The notes under the pieces are model-generated. The model did not search any database. It was not told where the DNA came from and saw only the letters and a list, made by a program, of their open reading frames with translations. Shown one piece after another: positions 24,701-30,435 of a stretch of DNA of 30,435 nt (position 1 is the first letter of the stretch; every line of letters begins with the position of its first letter). Location of the stretch: positions 1 through 30,435 of the forward strand of contig CAMOUZ010000004.1 in the NCBI GenBank assembly GCA_946626795.1, given 5' to 3'. Source of the DNA: an uncultured Clostridia bacterium (GTDB lineage: Bacteria; Bacillota; Clostridia; Christensenellales; CAG-1252). Made by a program: the position numbers and the translations under genes.

Positions 24701-25459
24701 AACGAGAAGACGATGGATTCCAATGCCTACGTCTATTATCAGCCGACGAAGAGAAACGACGTGCCCGCTTTGAAGAATACGAATAAACCGCTTATCGGCT
24801 TCTTTATGGAGAGCGGAAAAGTGGCTTTGGAAGTGAATTCGCAGAATAAGGGCAATGGCTTCATCATCGATCTCGGCGACGGCATCAAGCGCTATATCGA
24901 CGGCAATACCTACGTCTTCGCGGAGGGTGAGGTCGGCACGAAGAATATCTCGGTCGCGCATCGCGGTGACTACTTCGATGATTACGGCACGTACGTCTAT
25001 TCTTCCGCTTTCACCACGGCGGTAAATGTCAAGTTCCTCGGCGAGATCAATGACAATGACATTACGATCGGAGTGTCTTACGGAAATGATATCGACGTCT
25101 CTTGGGAGAGGATCACGAACGCCACGTACAGAATGTACTATGAGATCTTGAAATTCAATGGTGATCTCATCGGCGTCGGTGTGAGACAGGATGAGATCAC
25201 GTCCGAGAATGCCGTCATCCGGTATAAAGATGCGCAGGCGGAAGAGGACGACGTCTTGAATGACATCTATGACATCGTCGCGACCTATAAGAGAGATGTG
25301 GAGGCCTATAACGGCGATATCTTGGTCAAGGTCTATATCTTGGCGGTCGGTAACCAGTCGGATACCTTCTCCTCCACGCAGTATACGACCACGACCTATG
25401 ATCCGGGCATTTCCGCAAGCGCGATTCCCGCGGCGGCTCCCGCGGCTGATCCCGAGTGA
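21767..25459 (+). CDS. Giant fibronectin-III-like repeat lipoprotein 2
   Basis: A protein of about 1230 residues. ATG 21767 (MKKVLSIVLIAMLLVCAVC) is preferred because GAGGTGA (21754-21760) is six bases upstream; ATG 21761 would add only Met-Asn. The lipobox is LTAC followed by Gly-Ser. About twelve diverged modules follow, for example LTWAPVSFEEMAPTYNVKL, VEWTASEVADSYYVRVEGG, LTWDATYGAVGYKITVNRA and VSWERITNATYRMYYEI. Linkers such as NKLKTPENVR and FKLAPPTHLI resemble those of its neighbours. It ends in a short Pro/Ala-rich tail (SAIPAAAPAADPE) with no sorting signal. It lies 28 bases after lipoprotein 1 and is evidently a paralogue. A long frame on the opposite strand is a codon-bias artefact. 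Function unknown. Confidence 0.88.
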   Translation: MKKVLSIVLIAMLLVCAVCLTACGSKLLKETTLTVKDGILQVANPVVNTVCKAFVNGEEQDVDETTYEISVPEDAGESLDVSVEVYNEKGKEIGTITGTFKCLPVVTVVAKDGYYDWTESDAALKEAYPDETIRYFVWLNKEVTDSAEARCEAPTGVSRLRVRPYLVGSKDVFGQYSAEVSFTMLATPPEPLYDGTYLTWAPVSFEEMAPTYNVKLTTYAADGSPEEHEVVTAHVNALNLEQTYPEVFEDAAKRARMSISIQAASSDETLYQSSRYSEAKVVSHLDGVEGVRFNGDSVEWTASEVADSYYVRVEGGSGSDVEEHLVEGATSYKFGIIANHQIVVRVKPNVKGAAVYTNWSSRISATYLTSKTLRFDNGLFYWDYVPEGDGFRFTVEKLNANGDIVETIEQEVAKDVLCATYPFADEGNYNVYLTTLAGVNAEGKAAYVDSVPSDVIHVTRLPSPRHFYLSEELTAVDLSNQANGAYALKITFDTIGGNDSYYQLLLDGTTVSNGTAGNSFTFVTPSTTTKKDFTLQVRSMSFNETSIINGQLTLSSLSPMTVKLCKLGTPKNLVIDDDSNLVWTDENVWDYENLMEEHEKQYTLYANGAIDDVFSTASSPLARFSDGDYKARVSARGVLYRGSAKSFTIQAGVGDGELVTEEGVVISSDFSNIYYLNKLKTPENVRIIDGGTVLTWDATYGAVGYKITVNRAGGTGTEVFQLTPKGSTDDIVKGNSIKLEGLTYKTNGSDFSLTEEGCVFYIYAVGNHGKNLENGEPITMDSGATPTEPLFKLAPPTHLIVEGSSLKWTMPEYKINVTDFEVYDRDVLIGVVTGQSFDLSSVSVGAHFFNVRSVGDNETYFTSDSAILEKGEVVDGYKWTRIVKLPTIDAAWQTYGNGYRWQPVSYTPYDRSGNPGEPRVASSYEISVALSTMYRYGEKTAENAEGYELNAEDGYYYFDPKFSDEYPYPVVTVVCKGDNEKTMDSNAYVYYQPTKRNDVPALKNTNKPLIGFFMESGKVALEVNSQNKGNGFIIDLGDGIKRYIDGNTYVFAEGEVGTKNISVAHRGDYFDDYGTYVYSSAFTTAVNVKFLGEINDNDITIGVSYGNDIDVSWERITNATYRMYYEILKFNGDLIGVGVRQDEITSENAVIRYKDAQAEEDDVLNDIYDIVATYKRDVEAYNGDILVKVYILAVGNQSDTFSSTQYTTTTYDPGISASAIPAAAPAADPE

Positions 25460-25484
25460 GCCTTTGAAAAACCAACCTACGAAA

Positions 25485-25506
25485 CGGGGGCAGGGCTCTG
25501 CCCCCG
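25485..25506. repeat. GC-rich hairpin element in front of lipoprotein 3
   Basis: CGGGGGCAG (25485-25493) and CTGCCCCCG (25498-25506) form a perfect 9-bp stem with loop GGCT. There is no T-tract on either side, so it does not look like an intrinsic terminator. GGGGCAGGGC-type stem-loops recur between genes in many Clostridia, from general knowledge, so this may be a dispersed repeat. It ends eleven bases before the ATG of lipoprotein 3 and occupies the place where a ribosome site would be. Confidence 0.7.
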
Positions 25507-25516
25507 ACAGTAAACA

Positions 25517-28500
25517 ATGATGAAAAAGAAGAAACTGACAAGTATTATTTTGCTCGCCATAGTGATCTGCCTTGCAGTGGCAGTCGCTATGGCGCTTGCC
25601 GCTTGCGGCGAAAAAGATAAGCCGGGTGAATCGTCGGGAGAAGATACTTCTTCCGACACTCCCGTTTATTCCCTCACTTCGAGGACGTCGGAGCGACTCT
25701 TGGTATTCTCTTGGGAGAATATCCCGTATCGTCAATTGCGGCTTTACGATAAGCGGCAGAATGACGTGATCTCCGTAGAAGCGGGGATGTCTTACGTGAC
25801 GCTTCCTTTCACGGAGACTTGTGAATATAATTTGGAATATTACGAGGGTGGAGAATGGAAAGTGCTCCAACCTATTGCTTTTTATAGATTGAATGATATT
25901 GCGCGCGCGTCCGTGGTGGCTTCTACGTCCAAAGACGGGGCGGTCACGCTGAGTTGGGAGCAGACGGATAACGCCAAAAATCCGCAGTACGAGATCGCCT
26001 TGCAGGCGGACGGCAAGGAGTCCTTCGTCTCGGTTTCGGGCACGTCTTTGACCTATGATTTCGAGGCGGGCAAGCTTTATAAAGTCCGCATCCGCGAGAC
26101 CGTGCCCCTCTCTTATGAGGACGGCAAGCTGAATGTGGCGTATTCGTATTGGAGCGACCCCATTGATTTTTGCAAGCTCGGCTCCGTAGGGCAGATCGAG
26201 TATGACGATAAGGAGGAGAGCATCCTCATCTCGAAGGTGACGAATTCTTTCGGCTATGTCGTTACGGCGTATTACGGAAATGAGCTGAATAGACCCGCGG
26301 TGGTCACCACCCCCAAAGAGACGCCCGGCGGCGGGCAGGGGAAAGTGAAGCTCGCTTTCCCGGAGATTTCTCGGCTCGAAAGCGCCTTCAACCTGCGCGT
26401 GGAGCCTTTGGGCACGGATAACGTCGTGGACCCCGACGGCAGGCTTTATATCGCGCCTGCGGACGTCGCGGAAGTGAATGTCAAGATGAATGCTCCCATT
26501 ACGGGGCTTGACGTGACGGGAGGCGCCGTCACTTGGAATAATATCGAGAATTGTTCCTATTATTTGCGCGGGACGACGGACGGCACGCCTTGGTCGGATC
26601 GCGTGGATTTCACCTCCGAGCCGATGGTGCTTTATGAAGAAGGGAGCAATCTCAGAGCGGATACGATGGTGGATCTTTACGTGAAGCCGATCTATCAAAC
26701 CAAAAATACGTTCAGCCGTTGGGCGAGCATCACGGGGCTTTATGTCTTGGACGCTCCCGTCGTTTCGGTGAATTCGAATGTCGGGGTCAATGTCTCGTGG
26801 TCGCATCTCGGCGGCGATACCGTCTATACGGTGAGGCAGGAGAAAGACGGAAAGGTGGAGTTCAAGAGCGTGGACAGCAAGGTCTTGTATGTCCTCGGTA
26901 CGGAGCAAAATCCGCTCTCTTCCGGCACGTATCGCATCTCGGTCACGGGCAATGACATGAAGAATTACGGCTATACGATCGTTTGCGACGGCGAGACGAC
27001 GAGAAAGAAGGGGTGCTTGGGAAAATATTCCGAGACCAAGACGATCTTGAAGCTGCAAAAGCCCTCTTATCGCATCCGCCACGTGCAAGGCGGCGCGCAG
27101 TATAATGATCGCGACCGCATCGAGATCGAGATCATTTCGGACGGCAGCTATTCTCATAGCTGTACGTTGGGGAATGACATCCTCCCGTACGTCGGAAATA
27201 AGTACGTTTTGGAGAATTCTTCCGCCATCCAGTCTCGCGTCACCACCATCGCCCTCCGCGCGGAGGACAGTTTGATGAACGGCGACTTCCTTGCCGTGCC
27301 GAGCGATAAGGTCCTCGTGCAGATCCATAAGGCGGAGAATTTCAGTGTCTCGCAGAATCCTCTCACCGTCACGTCGGGGAGCGTTGCTTGGAAGCAGCCC
27401 TCGAATACTTATCAATACAGCGTGGTCTTCTCCAAAGGGACGTCGACGACGCCCACGGATTACGTGAAGACGATCCTCACGAATGAGGCGCATGCTTATG
27501 AGTACGACGCTTTCTTGTCGAATGGGAGCCTCCTTGCGGGCGGCTATACCTTCAAGGTGGCGTATAGTTACGGTTATTCCGTGTCGGACATCGAAGTCAT
27601 GATCGACGATGAGGACGCGGAAGAGGAGATGGAGTCCGATACGGAGCTTTATCTCGACGGCGAATATGCCTCGCTGACCTTCTATAAGAATGCGACGCCG
27701 AACATCCGCGAATATTCTTCGAATGGCAGGCTCTCGCTTGGCGTGGGCGCAGACGGAGAGCGGCTTTCTTGCAGTTACTCGCTTTCGACGGGGACGGAGC
27801 TCGCCCTTGACAAGAGCGATACCTTTATCAATCTGAAGAGTAATCTCGCAAGTTACAGCGCGGGGGAGAACGTCGTGCATATCGTGAATGCGGCGATGCA
27901 GACCGGCTATTCCGCCACGATCGCTTCCGATCCCGCGATTTATTGCGTGACCCGTCTTGCGGCGCCCGAGCTCGAGATCAAGGATAGTTACTTGCATGTG
28001 AAAAAGAGCGTCGACGGCGCGACGAGATATAAGATCGAAGTCAGCGGTTCTTCGACCTATTTCTCTGCCTTGCAATATGCTTTGAATAATACGATCGCAA
28101 AGCTCGCGGAAGCGGGCACGCATACCTTGACGGTGACGGCGAATTGCGAAGATACGACGATCCCCGTCTTTGATTCCGCCTCGGCGGTCATCACCGTCGT
28201 CCGCTTGAAGAAGCCGACGCTCGCTTATGCTTCGCAGGTGATCTCGATGAGTGACTACGGTTACGCCGCAGGTCCCGCAGGCGTCGCGCTCGCTCTTTAC
28301 AAAAAGACGGATAACGATCCCGCGGACGCGGAGTACGCCTTGGATGAGAGCTATGTCCTTGCTGCGAGTCAGTCGCGTTCGCTCGATCTTTCCGATAAGA
28401 CCGCGCAGTACGCTTTGGATGGCGGCGAAGGGCAGAGTATTTTGGATCTTGCCGCGGCAGGGTATTATAAGATGACCTTCCGATCTCTCGGAGACGGCGA

Positions 28501-30435
28501 GAACACCCTTGATTCCACGGAGATCTCCGAGATCGTCGTCCGCAGACAGGCGACCCCCGAACTCTCTTTCCGTAAGCCGAGCGCCGATGCCTTCGTGGAC
28601 CTCGTTTTCAGCAAAGCGATCACGGATAAATACACGTATGCGCTCGACGGCGCCGTGCTTTCGAGAGAAGGCTTGACGGCGACAGACCTTATCTACGCCA
28701 TCCCGAGCGCCTCGCTCACCTCGGGCACCCATGTTTTCTCGGCGTATCTCAATAACGACGACGACGGCGACGGCGTGAAATACGACGGGCAGTACATCCC
28801 GTATCTCCCCTCGGCGGAGCAGACCGTGAGCTTCTATAAGCTCGTGACGCCGACGACATATATGGACGCGGCTTTCTCCCTCTGTTGGAGCGTGAATGAC
28901 GCCGTGAACAGCGATAAGTACGAGCGATATTCCTATATAAATAAGATCCCGCGCGCGAGCGACGTGTCCGACGTGACGAGTTCGACGAGTCTTCCCGCCG
29001 CCGCTTTTGCGGATCTGGCTTCGGGCGAACAAGGCGAATGTACGATCTATGCGGTGGGCACCACGGAGAAGCGTACGCTTGACTCCGATAAGACCGTGCG
29101 TACCTATGTCCGCTCGGCGACGCCGACGGCGTTGACTTTCGTATCGGTGAAAGGAGAGGTTACGGACAGCTCCAAACTCACCTTCGCGCATAACGACGCT
29201 ACGAACGGCGTTTATCGCTATGCTTTCGACGCGGCGATCGGCGGCGTGCATTCGATCAGAGAAGCGGCTTTCGCTTCTACGCTCGAAGCGGGCACGTATG
29301 TCATCCGCGTCTCCGAGCTCGGAGATCCCGCGGTGTTCCGTTTGCCTTCCGCGCCTTCCGATTCCGTCACCGTCACGAAACTTGCTACTGTCACGAATAT
29401 CGTGAAGAATAAAGACCAACTTTTGAGTTGGAGCGAAGTGGCGTCCGCAGGGAAGTATATCATCACGGCAGGCGACCTGTACAAGACGGACGTGACCTCC
29501 TCGGCGTATGATTGGAAGACTTTACAGGCGGGTGCGTACACCTTGCGTGTCATCGCGAGAAACGAGGATGGGAATTATCTTGATTCCGTTCCGTCCGAAG
29601 CGATCTTCGTCGTGAAACTCGCCACGCCGACCTTGACTTTGGGCGCCTCCTTGTCTTGGATTGCGGTTCCCTCCGCTTTCTCGTATGAGGTGAAGATCGA
29701 TTCTCATACCGAGACGATCTCTCAGACGGAGTATTCTCTCGCGGGCGTTGCGGCGGGCGAGCATTCCGTCTCCGTCAAGGCGGTGGGCGGCGTTTCGGGC
29801 GCTACGGTGTATCTCGATTCCGAGATTTCTTCTTTCACCTTGACCGTGGCGAAGCTTGCGAAACCGACGGGGCTTGCCTTGGACGAGGAGAAGATTCTTC
29901 GCTGGAATGACGTCTCGAATGCCTTTGGGTATCTCGTGACGATGAATGACGTTGCTCAAGGGACGGGAATGTCTTATGACGTTTCCGATCTCGGCGTAGG
30001 AGAATATAATATCTCCGTCAAGGCGCTCGGCGGCGTGAACGGGCACACCCTTTATCGTGATTCCGATGACTCCGCGGACTTCGAGCTGGATGTCGTGAAA
30101 CTCTCCAAGCCTTCGCTTTCGCAGAGCGGGACGAGTGTCGTTTGGGCGCCCGTTCCTCATGCAAGTGCTTATAAAGCCAAGGCGGACGGAAATGGGTTCC
30201 GCTCCGCAGAGAGCTATGACGCTTCGAAGCTCGGCGAGGGAGATCACGTGATCTATGTCAAAGCCATCGGCGGCGTCGACGGGAATGTGATCTATCTCGA
30301 TTCCGACGAGGAGAGCTTCGCCATGCGCGTGGAGAGACTCGCCGCGCCTTCTTTGCAGAAGGAGAACGATAGCGTCACGTGGAATCCTGTCGAGTATGCC
30401 TCGGCTTATAAAGCGTCCGTTGACGGCGGGGAAGA
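25517..30435 (+). CDS. Giant fibronectin-III-like repeat lipoprotein 3 (runs off the window)
   Basis: Translation codon by codon from ATG 25517 shows no stop up to the right edge, so at least 1639 residues are encoded. The signal peptide is MMKKKKLTSIILLAIVICLA followed by a hydrophobic core and lipobox LAAC; a Glu/Ser/Asp-rich linker (KDKPGESSGEDTSSDT) comes next. About 18 modules follow. Early ones are diverged (VTWNNIENCSYYLRG, VSWSHLGGDTVYTVR, VAWKQPSNTYQYSVVF), while the last five are regular with a period near 80 residues. Repeating end motifs are LDSTEIS, LDSDKTV, LDSVPSE, LDSEISS and RDSDDSA, followed by VKLATP-like linkers. No enzyme motif was found. No clear Shine-Dalgarno precedes the start, only a GC-rich hairpin. 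An ATG directly after the first is an alternative start. The third paralogue of the set; the C-terminal anchor or effector domain, if any, is outside the window. Confidence 0.9.
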   Translation, partial: MMKKKKLTSIILLAIVICLAVAVAMALAACGEKDKPGESSGEDTSSDTPVYSLTSRTSERLLVFSWENIPYRQLRLYDKRQNDVISVEAGMSYVTLPFTETCEYNLEYYEGGEWKVLQPIAFYRLNDIARASVVASTSKDGAVTLSWEQTDNAKNPQYEIALQADGKESFVSVSGTSLTYDFEAGKLYKVRIRETVPLSYEDGKLNVAYSYWSDPIDFCKLGSVGQIEYDDKEESILISKVTNSFGYVVTAYYGNELNRPAVVTTPKETPGGGQGKVKLAFPEISRLESAFNLRVEPLGTDNVVDPDGRLYIAPADVAEVNVKMNAPITGLDVTGGAVTWNNIENCSYYLRGTTDGTPWSDRVDFTSEPMVLYEEGSNLRADTMVDLYVKPIYQTKNTFSRWASITGLYVLDAPVVSVNSNVGVNVSWSHLGGDTVYTVRQEKDGKVEFKSVDSKVLYVLGTEQNPLSSGTYRISVTGNDMKNYGYTIVCDGETTRKKGCLGKYSETKTILKLQKPSYRIRHVQGGAQYNDRDRIEIEIISDGSYSHSCTLGNDILPYVGNKYVLENSSAIQSRVTTIALRAEDSLMNGDFLAVPSDKVLVQIHKAENFSVSQNPLTVTSGSVAWKQPSNTYQYSVVFSKGTSTTPTDYVKTILTNEAHAYEYDAFLSNGSLLAGGYTFKVAYSYGYSVSDIEVMIDDEDAEEEMESDTELYLDGEYASLTFYKNATPNIREYSSNGRLSLGVGADGERLSCSYSLSTGTELALDKSDTFINLKSNLASYSAGENVVHIVNAAMQTGYSATIASDPAIYCVTRLAAPELEIKDSYLHVKKSVDGATRYKIEVSGSSTYFSALQYALNNTIAKLAEAGTHTLTVTANCEDTTIPVFDSASAVITVVRLKKPTLAYASQVISMSDYGYAAGPAGVALALYKKTDNDPADAEYALDESYVLAASQSRSLDLSDKTAQYALDGGEGQSILDLAAAGYYKMTFRSLGDGENTLDSTEISEIVVRRQATPELSFRKPSADAFVDLVFSKAITDKYTYALDGAVLSREGLTATDLIYAIPSASLTSGTHVFSAYLNNDDDGDGVKYDGQYIPYLPSAEQTVSFYKLVTPTTYMDAAFSLCWSVNDAVNSDKYERYSYINKIPRASDVSDVTSSTSLPAAAFADLASGEQGECTIYAVGTTEKRTLDSDKTVRTYVRSATPTALTFVSVKGEVTDSSKLTFAHNDATNGVYRYAFDAAIGGVHSIREAAFASTLEAGTYVIRVSELGDPAVFRLPSAPSDSVTVTKLATVTNIVKNKDQLLSWSEVASAGKYIITAGDLYKTDVTSSAYDWKTLQAGAYTLRVIARNEDGNYLDSVPSEAIFVVKLATPTLTLGASLSWIAVPSAFSYEVKIDSHTETISQTEYSLAGVAAGEHSVSVKAVGGVSGATVYLDSEISSFTLTVAKLAKPTGLALDEEKILRWNDVSNAFGYLVTMNDVAQGTGMSYDVSDLGVGEYNISVKALGGVNGHTLYRDSDDSADFELDVVKLSKPSLSQSGTSVVWAPVPHASAYKAKADGNGFRSAESYDASKLGEGDHVIYVKAIGGVDGNVIYLDSDEESFAMRVERLAAPSLQKENDSVTWNPVEYASAYKASVDGGE
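29429..30435 (+). repeat. Regular approximately 80-residue tandem modules at the end of lipoprotein 3
   Basis: The conserved Trp codons lie at 29429, 29657, 29903, 30143 and 30380, i.e. 76, 82, 80 and 79 codons apart. Each full module reads W-x-x-V-x-x-A-x-x-Y, then (A/V)GE(H/Y), then K-A-hydrophobic-GGV-x-G, then Y-(L/R)-D-S-(D/E), then a KLxxP linker. The nucleotide sequences of the copies have diverged, so the duplication is not very recent. The array continues past the right edge. Confidence 0.85.

Noticed and set aside
25485..25506. Hairpin as terminator of lipoprotein 2
   Set aside because: There is no T-tract after the stem on either strand, and the third gene follows in the same direction within 60 bases.
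21725..29419. 2564-codon minus-strand open frame as a real giant protein
   Set aside because: It lies in exact register opposite two clear lipoprotein genes. Its composition (rich in Arg, His, Ile and Asp, no domains or signal) is what reverse-complemented Gly/Ala/Val/Asp codons give, and it has no ribosome site or promoter.
1..30435. CRISPR arrays, insertion sequences, att sites, tRNA or rRNA genes
   Set aside because: No regularly spaced identical repeats, transposase-like ORF, terminal inverted repeats, or recognisable RNA gene was found by eye.

Overview
The window looks like chromosomal DNA from a low-to-moderate GC Gram-positive anaerobe, most likely an uncultured Clostridia-type Bacillota. 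This rests on three things: Shine-Dalgarno motifs and TTGACA/TATAAT-like promoters, an Enterococcus-type V-ATPase operon in the exact order ntpFIKECGABD, and large type II (lipobox) lipoproteins. The taxon is an inference; no rRNA or tRNA gene is visible. Coding DNA is dense and strongly avoids the codons TTA, CTA and TCA. That avoidance leaves very long but meaningless open frames on the opposite strand of most genes.

Layout. 1-633: 3' end of an ABC exporter ATPase, converging on an RsmF-type 16S rRNA m5C methyltransferase (722-2071, minus). 2136-2695: a compact regulatory patch around a small unknown gene (2286-2615), with a terminator followed at once by a near-consensus promoter. 2744-12621: one apparent operon of eleven tightly packed genes, rpiB, then nine V/A-type ATPase subunits, then an intracellular CE2-like SGNH esterase. 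The genes overlap or lie a few bases apart, and several junctions read TGATATG or TGATTATG. The K subunit carries the residues that bind Na+ in Enterococcus hirae, so the enzyme is probably a Na+ pump or Na+-driven ATP synthase. 12687-17461 (minus): a four-gene operon with a GH125-family mannosidase first, then rhaB, rhaA and rhaD, i.e. the complete L-rhamnose to DHAP plus L-lactaldehyde route. It is preceded by a clear promoter and ends at a hairpin shared with the convergent esterase gene.

17533-18018 is an AT-rich divergent regulatory region with inverted repeats. From 18019 to the right edge, and continuing beyond it, runs a tandem set of three giant lipoprotein genes (1239, about 1230 and at least 1639 residues). 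Each protein has a lipobox signal peptide followed only by roughly 80-95-residue fibronectin-III-like modules carrying a W near the start, a YxV core and a KLxxP linker. No catalytic domain, LPXTG motif or S-layer homology domain is visible. The last five modules of the third protein are strikingly regular. This array is the least explained part of the window and the best candidate for an undescribed surface system. Next to a glycan-sugar catabolic operon, a role in surface binding or display is possible but unproven.
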